From Sulfitobacter dubius (GTDB lineage: Bacteria; Pseudomonadota; Alphaproteobacteria; Rhodobacterales; Rhodobacteraceae), in the NCBI RefSeq assembly GCF_900113435.1, contig NZ_FOPG01000003.1, forward strand, positions 558,001 through 622,000: DNA of 64,000 nt, given 5' to 3'. The notes under the pieces are model-generated. The model was not told the DNA's origin. It searched no databases and worked only from the letters and a program-made list of their open reading frames with translations. Below, piece after piece: positions 25,596 to 34,328 of this stretch (the stretch's first letter is position 1; each line of letters begins with the position of its first letter). Position numbers and translations under genes: made by a program.

Positions 25596-25644
25596 TAACG
25601 CGCGCATTCTGCCGACAATGAGTACACTAGAAAGAGGATTTCCC

Positions 25645-26706
25645 ATGACACGAACCATTCTGCTGGCCGGCACCATGCTGGCGGGGCTTGCCTCCGTGGC
25701 CCAAGCCGACACGCTGCGCCTTTTGACATGGGGCGGTTACGCACCTGAGGACGTGGTCGCGAAATTCGAAGAAGAGACCGGCCATACCGTCGAAGTCACG
25801 AAATCCAACAACGAAGAGATGATCGCCAAGCTGCGCGCCACGGGCGGCGGTGGTTTTGACCTCGCCCAGCCTTCGCAAGACCGCATCATGGGGCCGCAGA
25901 TGGAATTCGGCATCTACAAGCCGATTGATGTCTCGAAGCTGAACAAAGAGCTTTTCATTCCCTCCATGCTTGATGCGACGATGGGCAACACCACCGTGAA
26001 CGGCGACGTTTATGGCGTTCCGCATGTCTGGGGCACCTCCGGTCTGGTGATGAACACCGCCGAAGCGGGTGACACGGTCAAGGATTACACCGACCTCTGT
26101 GCGCCGGAAGTGGCGGGTAAGGTTTCTTACCGTCTCAAGCGCCCGACCCTGATCGGTTTCGCCTTCGCGATGGGCGAAGACCCCTTTGCCGCCTATGGCG
26201 ACGAAGCCAAATACGCCGAGATCATGGGCAAGGTCGAAGAGAAGCTGATCGAATGTAAAGAGAACGTCAAAACCTACTGGGGCGGCGGTGATGAGCTGAT
26301 GAACCTGCTGCGCTCGGGCGAAGTGACCGCGTCGATGGCATGGGACACCGGCGGCTGGAAGCTGAACGACGACAACGCTGATCTGACCTTCGTGGCCCCG
26401 GCCTCGGGCGCTCTGGGCTGGATCGACACCTTCGTTCTGCCCGCCAAAGGGCAGGCTGACGATGTGGCCTATGAGTGGATCAATTTTGTCATGCAGCCCG
26501 AAGTCGCGGCGATGATCACCGCAGCGGCGGGCAACTTCACCGCCTCCGCAGGCGCGGATGAGTTTGCCGAAGACAGCCTGAAAGCCAAGTACCAGGCCAG
26601 CTTCCCCCAAGAAGCCATCGACAACATCAAATGGTATCCGCCGGTGCCCGCCGGTCTGGAAACGATCGAAGGCGAAGTGCTGGACCGCATCCAAGCTGCC
26701 AACTGA
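25645..26706 (+). CDS. PotD/PotF-like ABC substrate-binding protein
   Basis: The 353-residue protein has a Sec signal (MTRTILLAGTMLAGLASVAQA) and the spermidine/putrescine-binding-protein fold. It opens with LRLLTWGGYAPEDVVAKFEEETG, and later shows YGVPHVWGTSGLVMNT and SMAWDTGGW. The chosen ATG follows AAAGAGGATT and begins the signal; upstream frame is non-coding. It heads a four-gene ABC operon. The family binds polyamines, but several members bind other amines or opines, so the ligand is open. Confidence 0.9.
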   Translation: MTRTILLAGTMLAGLASVAQADTLRLLTWGGYAPEDVVAKFEEETGHTVEVTKSNNEEMIAKLRATGGGGFDLAQPSQDRIMGPQMEFGIYKPIDVSKLNKELFIPSMLDATMGNTTVNGDVYGVPHVWGTSGLVMNTAEAGDTVKDYTDLCAPEVAGKVSYRLKRPTLIGFAFAMGEDPFAAYGDEAKYAEIMGKVEEKLIECKENVKTYWGGGDELMNLLRSGEVTASMAWDTGGWKLNDDNADLTFVAPASGALGWIDTFVLPAKGQADDVAYEWINFVMQPEVAAMITAAAGNFTASAGADEFAEDSLKAKYQASFPQEAIDNIKWYPPVPAGLETIEGEVLDRIQAAN

Positions 26707-26720
26707 TAACTGACCCTACG

Positions 26721-26749
26721 AGCGGCACCCTCACGCTGAGGGTGTCGCT
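26721..26749 (+). terminator. Attenuating hairpin between binding protein and ATPase genes
   Basis: An inverted repeat, AGCGGCACCCTCA with TGAGGGTGTCGCT, with a 3-nt loop, lies 15 bp after the binding-protein stop and is followed by TCTTTAT. Such structures between the first and second genes of ABC operons reduce downstream transcription and stabilise the upstream message, giving excess binding protein. Confidence 0.65.
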
Positions 26750-26767
26750 TCTTTATACGGAATTCAC

Positions 26768-27853
26768 ATGACCCCAGATCTGGAATGCGTCGACCTCGTT
26801 AAGCGGTTCGGCGATACCACCGCTGTTAACAACGTCTCCTTCACGGTGCCGCCCGGCAGTTTCTTCTCCATCCTCGGGCCTTCGGGCTGCGGCAAAACGA
26901 CGATTATGCGGATGATCGCGGGGTTTCTCGACCCGACCTCTGGTGACATTCGGATCAAGGGCGGATCGGTGCTCGATACGCCGCCGAACAAACGCCCAGT
27001 GAATATGGTGTTCCAGCATCTGGCGCTTTTCCCGATGATGACGATTGCCGAGAATATCGGCTACGGGCTGCGCCGCCGTGGCATGCCCAAGGCCGAGATC
27101 GCGCGTAAAGTCGACGAGGCGCTCGACCGGATCGGCCTGCCGGGGATCGGCGCGCGCAAGACGGATGAGCTTTCGGGCGGTCAGAAACAGCGGGTGGCCA
27201 TCGCGCGTTGCATGGTGCTGGAGCCGGACGTGCTGCTGCTGGATGAGCCGCTGGGGGCGCTGGACCTCAAGCTGCGCGAACATATGAAGGTTGAGCTCAA
27301 GGCCCTGCAAGCCGCCTTTGACACGACATTCGTCTATATCACTCATGACCAATCCGAAGCGCTGGTGATGTCCGACCAGATCGCAGTGATGAGCAATGGC
27401 CAGTTCGAGCAGGTGGGCCGGGGGCAAGACCTCTACTACCGCCCCGAGACGCCCTTCGTCGCCGGTTTCATCGGTGAATCGAACCGCTGGAAAGGCCGGA
27501 TTGAGCGGGTGGAGGGCGACGCCCTGCAACTGCGCACCGACAGCGGGCTTGCAATGCGCGCCACCGGCGCGGGCCTTGTCCAAGGGGCGCGGGCCGAGAT
27601 CTTCGTGCGACCTGAATCCATCCGGCTGGCCGCCAGTGCCGATGCGCTGTCGGGCTTTGACAATCAACTGACGGGCACGGTGACCAGCCTGCTGTTCAAC
27701 GGCGCGGCTTCGCGCGTGTTGGTACAGGACGATGTTGGCGAAACGCTCGAAGTCACGCTGCCGCAATCGGGCGAATTCTCAAGCCTGCAACGCGGCGATG
27801 CGGTGCATATCGGCTGGGGCGCGGGGCAGGCGACCTGCTTTGGGGCCGCCTGA
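26768..27853 (+). CDS. PotA-like ABC transporter ATP-binding protein
   Basis: The 361-residue ATPase has Walker A GPSGCGKTT (about 37-45), Q-loop VFQHLALFP, signature LSGGQKQRVAIARC, Walker B VLLLDEPLGAL and H-loop YITHDQSEAL. A C-terminal TOBE domain follows from about 265. It energises the PotB/PotC-like permeases that follow without gaps. Its stop overlaps the first permease start by one base. The order (binding protein, ATPase, two permeases) is typical of Rhodobacteraceae polyamine-type systems. Confidence 0.93.
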   Translation: MTPDLECVDLVKRFGDTTAVNNVSFTVPPGSFFSILGPSGCGKTTIMRMIAGFLDPTSGDIRIKGGSVLDTPPNKRPVNMVFQHLALFPMMTIAENIGYGLRRRGMPKAEIARKVDEALDRIGLPGIGARKTDELSGGQKQRVAIARCMVLEPDVLLLDEPLGALDLKLREHMKVELKALQAAFDTTFVYITHDQSEALVMSDQIAVMSNGQFEQVGRGQDLYYRPETPFVAGFIGESNRWKGRIERVEGDALQLRTDSGLAMRATGAGLVQGARAEIFVRPESIRLAASADALSGFDNQLTGTVTSLLFNGAASRVLVQDDVGETLEVTLPQSGEFSSLQRGDAVHIGWGAGQATCFGAA

Positions 27854-28710
27854 TGCGCAGTCAATCCCGCATTACATTCTACCTGCTGCTGACGCCTCTG
27901 GTGCTCTGGCTGGGTCTGCTCATCATCATTCCGCATATCGACATGCTGCTGATTTCCCTGCGCGAGCGGATCAGCTTTGGCGTCTATGAAACCAGTCTTG
28001 CGCAATATGAAAAGGCGCTGACCGAACCACTTTACCTACGCACCTTTTGGCGCACGGCAGTGATGTCGGTGCTGGCAACCGCGCTGACGCTGATGATCGC
28101 CTTCCCGGTGTCTTATTACATCGCCAAGATGGCGAAGGGGCGGTTGCAGCAGGTGCTTTTCCTGCTCTGTCTGATCCCGTTCTATGTCTCGGAATTGGTG
28201 CGTACTTTCGGCTGGATGATCCTGCTGCGCGAGACCGGTCTCGTCTCGAACCTGTTGCAATGGGTGGGGCTGGCGGATCGCCCGATTGAACTGCTTTATA
28301 CCGATGCCACGATGATGGTGGGGCTGGTCTATACCTCCATGCTCTTCATGGTGGTGCCGCTTGTCACTACGCTGGAAAGCCTCGACGACAGTGTGATCGA
28401 AGCGGGCTATGATCTGGGCGGCAGCGGGCTTTCCGTCCTGCGTGAGATCATCATCCCCCATGCCATGCCCGGTATCGTGTCGGGCTGTATCGTGGTCTTC
28501 ATGCTGAGCTTGGGCAACTACCTGACGCCGACGATGCTGGGCGGCAAGGACAGCCTGTGGTTCACCGAAATGATCTATAACCAGTTCATCGTGCGCTCCA
28601 ATTGGGAGCTGGGCGCTGCCTTTGGCTTTATGCTTCTGGTGCTGTCTTCGGTGATCGTCTGGGGGATGCTCTGGCTCACGGGCCGGACCCTCAAGGAAAC
28701 GATGGGGTGA
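27853..28710 (+). CDS. PotB-like ABC transporter permease
   Basis: The 285-residue protein has six membrane helices and the binding-protein-dependent permease EAA-like loop near 180-200 (LDDSVIEAGYDLGGSGLSVL), the contact with the ATPase. The N-terminal helix and following loop (IDMLLISLRERISFGVYETS) fit the PotB/PotH subfamily. Start overlaps the ATPase stop by one base, consistent with coupled translation. Confidence 0.92.
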   Translation: MRSQSRITFYLLLTPLVLWLGLLIIIPHIDMLLISLRERISFGVYETSLAQYEKALTEPLYLRTFWRTAVMSVLATALTLMIAFPVSYYIAKMAKGRLQQVLFLLCLIPFYVSELVRTFGWMILLRETGLVSNLLQWVGLADRPIELLYTDATMMVGLVYTSMLFMVVPLVTTLESLDDSVIEAGYDLGGSGLSVLREIIIPHAMPGIVSGCIVVFMLSLGNYLTPTMLGGKDSLWFTEMIYNQFIVRSNWELGAAFGFMLLVLSSVIVWGMLWLTGRTLKETMG

Positions 28711-28714
28711 TCCA

Positions 28715-29566
28715 ATGATCCCGACAATCCCGCAATCGCGCAGCTTTCGCATCCTGTATGGTGGCTATGTGGCGCTGTTTTTTCTCTATCTGGCCCTGCC
28801 GCTGACCGTGGTGGCGGTATTCGCCTTCAACGACAGCCAGTTCCCGTCTCTTCCGTGGGAGGGGTTCACGTGGAACTGGTTCTTTGGCGAGGAGCGCCCT
28901 CAGATCGGCGTCTTTCATGAACGTGGCATCCTGCGGTCGGTGGGCACATCGGCATTCGTGGCGCTTTGCGTGGCGATCATGTCGGTTTGCGTTGGCACGA
29001 CGAACGCCTTTTTGTTCAACCGCTATGAGTTTCGCGGCAAGGGGTTTCTCTATGTGCTGATGCTGCTGCCGCTGGTGATCCCCGGCATCGTGCTGGGCAT
29101 CTCGGTGCTGGTGTTTTCCTCCACGCTGGCCAATGGCGTCTGGGACATGGCGCAGATCGACATTCAGGCGCTGCGCCCCGGTCTGCTTTTGGTGATCCTT
29201 GGACAGTTCAGCTTTATCACCACCATCGCCACGCTGGTGATCTCGGCCCGCTTGCAGAAGTTTGACCGCACGTTGGAAGAGGCGGCGCTGAACCTTGGCG
29301 CGGACCGGCTGACGGCGGTGCGCACGATCACGCTGCCGTTCCTTGCACCCGCGATGATCGGAGCGGTCGTGGTGGCGTTTCTCATGAGCTTTGAGAACTT
29401 CAACACAACGCTGATGCTCGTGGGTTCTGACGCGCCGCTGACCATCGCCATGTTCGACCGGTTGAAAGAAGGCTCGACCCCGCTGCTGAACGCCGTGTCG
29501 CTGTTATTGATGCTGGGCTCATCGCTTTTGGCGCTGATGCTGATCCTGTTTCAAAAGCGCGGATGA
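28715..29566 (+). CDS. PotC-like ABC transporter permease
   Basis: The 283-residue protein has six helices and the PotC/PotI permease loop LEEAALNLGADRLTAVRTIT (about 188-207). The segment FNDSQFPSLPWEGFTWNWF near the start is characteristic of PotC-type proteins. It lies 4 bp after the PotB-like gene and ends the operon just before a strong hairpin. Confidence 0.92.
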   Translation: MIPTIPQSRSFRILYGGYVALFFLYLALPLTVVAVFAFNDSQFPSLPWEGFTWNWFFGEERPQIGVFHERGILRSVGTSAFVALCVAIMSVCVGTTNAFLFNRYEFRGKGFLYVLMLLPLVIPGIVLGISVLVFSSTLANGVWDMAQIDIQALRPGLLLVILGQFSFITTIATLVISARLQKFDRTLEEAALNLGADRLTAVRTITLPFLAPAMIGAVVVAFLMSFENFNTTLMLVGSDAPLTIAMFDRLKEGSTPLLNAVSLLLMLGSSLLALMLILFQKRG

Positions 29567-29572
29567 TAATAG

Positions 29573-29595
29573 GGCAGGCCCGCGCTGGGCCTGCC
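29573..29595. terminator. Bidirectional hairpin between converging genes
   Basis: A perfect 9-bp stem (GGCAGGCCC at 29573-29581 with GGGCCTGCC at 29587-29595, loop GCGCT) fills the gap between the PotC-like gene and the converging poly-gamma-glutamate hydrolase gene. No T-run is evident on either side. Confidence 0.6.
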
Positions 29596-29604
29596 GCTCC
29601 CTGG

Positions 29605-30171
29605 TCACAGCGTCTGCCGTACCGCTTGACTGAATCTCTCTAACAGGTCTGGGTCTTCGGCAAGCGTGCGCCGCAGCGACCGGGGCAGTTCTAGCTGAAC
29701 GCCTTCGCCTGTGCGGGTTCGGTTGCAGATGTTCGTCTCATGCACACCGGGCAGCGTGGTGTTGGGCGCCGCGTCAAACCCCGCCTCACGCAGGGCCGCG
29801 CCGATTGCATCGCGTAGGGCTTCGGCCCGCCCGCCAAGCCAAACCGTCTCGGTGCCATCATCCTTGCGGCCATGGATCGCCACGGCAACCTGCGCGCTTG
29901 CCACAAGTTTCAACGCCTGCGGCTCATCAAAGCGGTGCGAGGTGATGTGGAAATCCCCATGCGCCCCGGCCTTCAGCGCCTCGAACAGATAGTAGGAATA
30001 GTCGCTTCCCGCGATGGCCTCGGCGATCAGGCTGGTCTCAGGCTCAATCGTACCGCCGTGGGGCGCGATGATGATGACTGCGCTGCCTCGATCCTCGGCG
30101 CGTATCTGGTAATCATCATCGCGCAGCATCTCGGCAGAGAGGTCGGCATAGTTTTGGAAACGATCCGTCAT
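29605..30171 (-). CDS. Poly-gamma-glutamate hydrolase family protein (DUF867)
   Basis: The 188-residue protein has the family motifs VIIIAPHGGTIEPETSLIAE (about 27-46), SDYSYYLFEALK, FHITSHRFDEP and VAIHGRKD, with His and Glu residues of a zinc peptidase-like site. These enzymes, first known from Bacillus phage PghP, cleave poly-gamma-glutamate. No signal peptide is present. The start at 30171 is chosen because the fold begins soon after; the upstream frame is not conserved in character. It follows a glutamine amidotransferase gene by 29 bp on the same strand. Confidence 0.82.
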   Translation of the reverse strand: MTDRFQNYADLSAEMLRDDDYQIRAEDRGSAVIIIAPHGGTIEPETSLIAEAIAGSDYSYYLFEALKAGAHGDFHITSHRFDEPQALKLVASAQVAVAIHGRKDDGTETVWLGGRAEALRDAIGAALREAGFDAAPNTTLPGVHETNICNRTRTGEGVQLELPRSLRRTLAEDPDLLERFSQAVRQTL

Positions 30172-30200
30172 CAAATGGCTCCTATCGGCTGGGCGAACGA

Positions 30201-31136
30201 TCAAACGTCGAGCTTGCGCACCGTTTTGGCAATGCGCCCGTCTTTCCGCTCCAGAAACACGATCTCTCCGAAATTGATGCTTTGCCACTCGTCCCCGTCT
30301 TCGGTCAGCGGCTCAGAGGCAAAGATCGCCGATGTGGCTTCGCCTTCGGGGCAGGCGTCTACCTTGTAGGAATTGGCGTAATCCTGAAAATTCGTCCCTG
30401 TTAGCACATAGACCGGCTCAAGCAGCATGGAGAGATGCAAGTCTTCGTCGCGCAACTTCTTCCAATCGCCCTTCACATCCGTCTCGCCTTCATGGTCGCA
30501 GCCATAGTTCACGCCAATGATCCGATCCGAACTGACCAGCGCAATCTTGAGCTTGGTCAGCGACGCGAGATCAAGTTTTCGCGCCGCTTCGCAGATCACC
30601 TTGAGCAGTTTCTCAAACCCGCGCTGCACATGGTCGTCGCTGTCGCCCTCCAGCAATGACAGCAGCAACACATACAGAAATTCCGTATCCGTCGTGCCGC
30701 GCATCTGGGTGAGGTATTGATCTTTGCAATGGGGTAGGAGCTCACGTTGCAATTGCCGCCAATGAGGCAGGGCACCGTTCTGCGCGATGATCCACGGGGT
30801 ATGGTCAAAGGAAAACGGGTGGCAGTTTTCATCGGCCTGCACGACGCTGGCGTCATAAGAGGCCGCGCGGATGTGCGACAGCATCGTATGGGCCTGTAGG
30901 CTGGGGATCAGGGTCTTGGCATTGTCGTCGTGAAAGGCCGCTTTGGGCCGGTGATAAAGCAGCGGCGGATCGGGTTTCAGCAGATGGTCGCTCCAGGCGG
31001 CAAAACCCCATCCTGCCAGCTGCAGACTTGGGTGAAGTTCCGGATCAAGGCTTTGGTTCAGCAGACTGTTTTCAGGAGCAAGGAGCAGCGACTCGATTGG
31101 CAGTTCAGGTCCGATATAGGCGAGGAAGCGGCACAT
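30201..31136 (-). CDS. Class II glutamine amidotransferase family protein
   Basis: The 311-residue protein begins MCRFLAYIGPE, so Cys2 becomes the N-terminal nucleophile after Met removal. Class II (Ntn) amidotransferase motifs follow, including AGWGFAAW, LSHIRAASYD, NCHPFSFDHTPWIIAQNGAL and GTTDTEFLYVLLLSLL. EgtC and YafJ belong here. No ergothioneine genes (egtB, egtD) are in view, so it is not called EgtC. It may act as a stand-alone amidohydrolase on a gamma-glutamyl compound. It is followed on the same strand by the DUF867 gene. Confidence 0.88.
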   Translation of the reverse strand: MCRFLAYIGPELPIESLLLAPENSLLNQSLDPELHPSLQLAGWGFAAWSDHLLKPDPPLLYHRPKAAFHDDNAKTLIPSLQAHTMLSHIRAASYDASVVQADENCHPFSFDHTPWIIAQNGALPHWRQLQRELLPHCKDQYLTQMRGTTDTEFLYVLLLSLLEGDSDDHVQRGFEKLLKVICEAARKLDLASLTKLKIALVSSDRIIGVNYGCDHEGETDVKGDWKKLRDEDLHLSMLLEPVYVLTGTNFQDYANSYKVDACPEGEATSAIFASEPLTEDGDEWQSINFGEIVFLERKDGRIAKTVRKLDV

Positions 31137-31255
31137 ATTTGTCCTTACTCTAGAGGGGTTTCACTTAGCGTCACAACGGGTGTGAAGCCCTCAAGTAGAG
31201 TGATGTGCCGGTAAATCTAGCCACACGTCGGGCCGTGGCGCTGAAGCGCCGTTTG

Positions 31256-31282
31256 AAAAAGGAGGGGGGCGCGTCCCGCCCC
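31256..31282 (-). terminator. Rho-independent terminator of the SH3b lipoprotein gene
   Basis: Reading leftwards, GGGGCG and CGCCCC arms (31266-31282) form a hairpin 16 bp past the stop, followed a few bases later by a T5 run (A5 on the + strand at 31256-31260). Confidence 0.65.
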
Positions 31283-31297
31283 GCTCCGGCTTTCGTC

Positions 31298-31585
31298 TCA
31301 GATATCCGAGATATAATCAGCCGAGACATAGCCCCGTACCTCTGGCGCATCGGCCAAGGAAACTCGGCACCAAAGCTGGCCAATCTCAGTCACGCAATCG
31401 CGGCGGTTGAGAATGGTGCCATCGGGCAGGCCCATGATGACCCCAAAGTCGAGCCCGGGGCCGCTGCGCAGCTTCAAAAGCTCGTCCGGCCCGGTGCGGT
31501 GCACCATCACCTGATCGGCGGCGATGCCCGCACAGCCTGCGACGAACATAAGGGTGGAAACGGTTGCGAATGTGATCCTGCGCAT
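31298..31585 (-). CDS. SH3b domain lipoprotein
   Basis: The 95-residue protein starts MRRITFATVSTLMFVAGCAG with lipobox VAGC (Cys18). The mature part is a single bacterial SH3 domain (LLKLRSGPGLDFGVIMGLPDG, VRGYVSADYI). Such domains bind peptidoglycan or act as small envelope modules. It is monocistronic with its own terminator. No link to its neighbours is evident. Confidence 0.85.
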   Translation of the reverse strand: MRRITFATVSTLMFVAGCAGIAADQVMVHRTGPDELLKLRSGPGLDFGVIMGLPDGTILNRRDCVTEIGQLWCRVSLADAPEVRGYVSADYISDI

Positions 31586-31930
31586 GATCTGCCTCTCTTT
31601 GATTTTCGTCCGTCATAGATCGAAAACCGGCCTGATCCTAGCCGCCTTATACCGCGCTTTCCCCACATGGTGCGAGCGCGTGTCCTGCAGAATGCTCATC
31701 ATAAGGTTTCATCAAGCTGACAAAGCGCGTCACGTCTGCGTCACCTTCGGCGCATTCTTGCGGACTGGCGCTTGAGGTGATGATGATCGCGATTATCCGG
31801 CGGCCCAATGTCGCTGAACATGATGTCAAACCACCTCTGCGCGGGGCAGCATTCGGCGGCGGTGATACCGAACGGCCTGTCGGCACCCGCCGAAATCGGC
31901 GGATGCACGTTGCGTAGAAACTCTGTTTGC
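31586..31930. other. Intergenic region downstream of phnM
   Basis: This 345-bp stretch lies between the phnM stop and the SH3b gene start, both leftward genes. Only short unconvincing frames are present. It should hold the promoter of the lipoprotein gene, but no clear -35/-10 pair was recognised. Confidence 0.45.
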
Positions 31931-33079
31931 TTAGGCCACCCGCTTGCCCATCGCATAGACCGAGCGGAGGATCGGCGCGTCTTTCATCACCTCAAATTCG
32001 ATCAGATCGGCCCGCATCCCAAGGGCAATCTCCCCCCGGTCGGTCAGGCCTACGTGGTGCGCGGGCGTGCGGGTGACGGTCGCCAGCCCCCGTGCCATAT
32101 CACCCCAAAGCTCACCCAGTTGCACCGCGCCCAATAGCAGCGCTGCGGGCACGTAATCCGATGATAGGATGTCGAGCAGGTCCAGTTCCGCTAATTCCTT
32201 TGCCGCCACATTGCCTGAATGCGATCCGCCGCGCACGAGGTTGGGCGCACCCATGATCGTGGCGATCTCTTGGGCATGGCAGGCTTCTGCCGCCTCGCGT
32301 GTGGTGGGGAATTCAGCCAGCCGCACGCCATGGCCGTGGCTGGTGGCCACCTGTTCTGCCGTGGTGTCATCATGGCTGGCCAGCGCCGCGCCGTAATGCG
32401 CTGCTGCTGCCACCGCTGCCGCCTCATGTTTCGCGCCCAGCCGTTCTTGCAGCCCGTGCAGGAAGGTGACGTAATCGCCGAAATCCTCACGGGGCAGACC
32501 GTTCTTGCCGCAGACGTAATCCTCGAACTTTTGCACATCGCGGAACTGGCGCTGGCCTGGCGTATGGTCCATCAGGCTGACGATGCCGACCTTGTCGTCG
32601 GGGCCAAACTCGGCCAGTTCCTCTTCCAGCGTTTCCGAACAGATCTCGGCCCGCAGGTGGATATGGTGGCTGATCGCCAGCGCCCCACTGTCGCGCATCA
32701 TCAGGATTTCGTCGGCCATGTCGCGGGCATATTTTCCATAGCGTTTGCGCCCGTCGTCCGAGACGATCGACCCCACCCGGATCGCGTCAAACACGGTGGT
32801 GATCCCGGTGCCCGCCAATTCGCGATCATGTGCGATGATCGCCGCGCGGTGCGGCCAGTCAACCTTTGGGCGCGGCTTCATGTGGCGTTCAAGGTTGTCG
32901 GTGTGCAGTTCCACCAGACCGGGGGCGAGGGTGCGTCCTTCGCAATCGACCGCCCCCTTGGGCAGAGCGGTGCCTTCGGCGATATCGGCGATCACCCCAT
33001 CGCGCAGCACCACGCTGCCGGGGATCACCGCATCGGGCAGGATGATTTTGGCATTGGCGAGAATGGTTTCTTTTGTCAT
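31931..33079 (-). CDS. phnM: Alpha-D-ribose 1-methylphosphonate 5-triphosphate diphosphatase
   Basis: The 382-residue amidohydrolase-fold enzyme removes pyrophosphate from the phosphonate-ribose triphosphate made by PhnGHIL. Metal-binding motifs are visible: PGLVELHTDNLERHM near 60-75, ISHHIHLRAEI, VSLMDHTPGQRQF, and SDYVPAALL near the end. The ATG at 33079 fits the family N terminus (ILANAKIILPDAV). It is divergent from the DUF1045 gene with only 47 bp between them and separated from phnN by that gene. Confidence 0.93.
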   Translation of the reverse strand: MTKETILANAKIILPDAVIPGSVVLRDGVIADIAEGTALPKGAVDCEGRTLAPGLVELHTDNLERHMKPRPKVDWPHRAAIIAHDRELAGTGITTVFDAIRVGSIVSDDGRKRYGKYARDMADEILMMRDSGALAISHHIHLRAEICSETLEEELAEFGPDDKVGIVSLMDHTPGQRQFRDVQKFEDYVCGKNGLPREDFGDYVTFLHGLQERLGAKHEAAAVAAAAHYGAALASHDDTTAEQVATSHGHGVRLAEFPTTREAAEACHAQEIATIMGAPNLVRGGSHSGNVAAKELAELDLLDILSSDYVPAALLLGAVQLGELWGDMARGLATVTRTPAHHVGLTDRGEIALGMRADLIEFEVMKDAPILRSVYAMGKRVA

Positions 33080-33126
33080 GTGAACGTCACGCTTGTTGCG
33101 CATCCATGGATGCAGGGAGAAGATGA

Positions 33127-33804
33127 ATGAAGTTCGACCGCTACGCGATCTATTACACGCCCAAGGGCGCATTGGCCGAGGCTGGGGCCGCTTGGCTGGG
33201 CTGGGATGTGGCGCGGGGCTGCGCCGTGGCGCATCCAGCGGTCGCCGGGCTGGACGTGGACGCCCTGACCCAGACGCCGCGCAAATACGGTTTGCATGCG
33301 ACCATTAAACCGCCCTTTGTGTTGGCCGAAGGCACCACGGCTGACGGGTTGATGGCCGGGTTCGAGGCGCTTTGTACGCGGCTTTCGCCGATCACGCTCG
33401 ACGGGCTTGCGCTCACCCCGCTGGGCCGCTTTCTGGCGCTGACGCCCGAGGGGGACACCGCCGCGCTCAACGCCATGGCCGCCGAGGTGCTGCGCGGCCT
33501 CGATACTTTCCGCGCGCCGCCGACCGAGGCCGATCTGGCCCGCCGCCGCCAAGCCAACTTGACGCCTGCTCAAGAGGCGAACCTCACCAAATGGGGCTAT
33601 CCTTACGTGATGGAGGCGTTCCGCTTTCACATCACCCTGACCGGCAAGCTGCCCAAGGGCGATCTGCCGCAGGTCACCGCAGCGCTGGCCCCCTATATCA
33701 CGCCGCATCTGCCGCAGCCCTTCGTGCTGGACAGCCTGACGCTTGTAGGGCAAGCCGAAGACGGTATGTTCCATGAGGTTCACCGCGCCGCCCTCTCGGG
33801 GTAA
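33127..33804 (+). CDS. DUF1045 2H-phosphoesterase-like phosphonate metabolism protein
   Basis: The 225-residue protein has two HxT motifs, H57 in LHATIKPP and H168 in FHITLTG, the hallmark of the 2H phosphoesterase fold used by cyclic phosphodiesterases. DUF1045 genes occur in C-P lyase loci, often where phnP is missing. PhnP opens 5-phosphoribosyl 1,2-cyclic phosphate made by PhnJ, and no phnP is seen here. The gene is on the opposite strand to phnM and phnN, and its last 25 bp overlap the end of phnN. Confidence 0.9.
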   Translation: MKFDRYAIYYTPKGALAEAGAAWLGWDVARGCAVAHPAVAGLDVDALTQTPRKYGLHATIKPPFVLAEGTTADGLMAGFEALCTRLSPITLDGLALTPLGRFLALTPEGDTAALNAMAAEVLRGLDTFRAPPTEADLARRRQANLTPAQEANLTKWGYPYVMEAFRFHITLTGKLPKGDLPQVTAALAPYITPHLPQPFVLDSLTLVGQAEDGMFHEVHRAALSG

Positions 33805-34328
33805 AGTGCCGCCAGCGCCTGCGCCACGGTCTGCTCCAAGGGGCCGGAGTTGTCGATCTCCATCGCCGTAATATGATCGGGCAGGGCGCGCTCGGCCCGT
33901 GCCAGACGGGCGGTGATCTCCTTCTCCGTCTCGCGCCCACGGCCCCGCAACCGCGCGGCCAAGACTTGAGGGGAGGCGGTGAGCGACAGCACCTCGAACC
34001 GCGCAAACCGCAGTTTGGCCTCGGTCAGCACCCCGCGTGAGAGGTTGGCGAGCACATCGCGCCCCTCAGCCAGCGCCATTTCAACCGCGATGGGAATGCC
34101 ATAATGCAGCCCATGCGCGGCCCAGCTCAGGGCAAAGGCGCTCTCCGCTTCGAGCCGCAGAAACGCCGCCTCGCTGATCCCGTCGAAATCCTCGCCCCCG
34201 GCCTCACCGGGCCGGGTGATGGCGCGGCGGGCGAGGAAGAGGTTGGGCAGGGCTTCGGCCAGTCCTTCCATCACGCTGTCCTTGCCAACGCCGGAGGGGC
34301 CTACGACTGCGATAAAGCGCCCGCTCAT
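33780..34328 (-). CDS. phnN: Ribose 1,5-bisphosphate phosphokinase
   Basis: The 182-residue kinase converts ribose 1,5-bisphosphate to PRPP, the last step of C-P lyase salvage. A guanylate-kinase-like fold is shown by the P-loop GPSGVGKDS (10-18), FLARRAITRP and SWAAHGLHYGIP. The start overlaps the phnL stop by 4 bp. The 3' end overlaps the convergent DUF1045 gene by 25 bp, an unusually tight arrangement that leaves no room for a terminator. Confidence 0.92.
   Translation of the reverse strand: MSGRFIAVVGPSGVGKDSVMEGLAEALPNLFLARRAITRPGEAGGEDFDGISEAAFLRLEAESAFALSWAAHGLHYGIPIAVEMALAEGRDVLANLSRGVLTEAKLRFARFEVLSLTASPQVLAARLRGRGRETEKEITARLARAERALPDHITAMEIDNSGPLEQTVAQALAALYPERAAR

Noticed and set aside
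25627-26694. Open frame of 355 codons opposite the PotD-like gene
   Set aside because: Antisense shadow of a well-supported binding-protein gene.
26753-27766. Open frame of 337 codons opposite the PotA-like gene
   Set aside because: Antisense to a complete ABC ATPase with all motifs.
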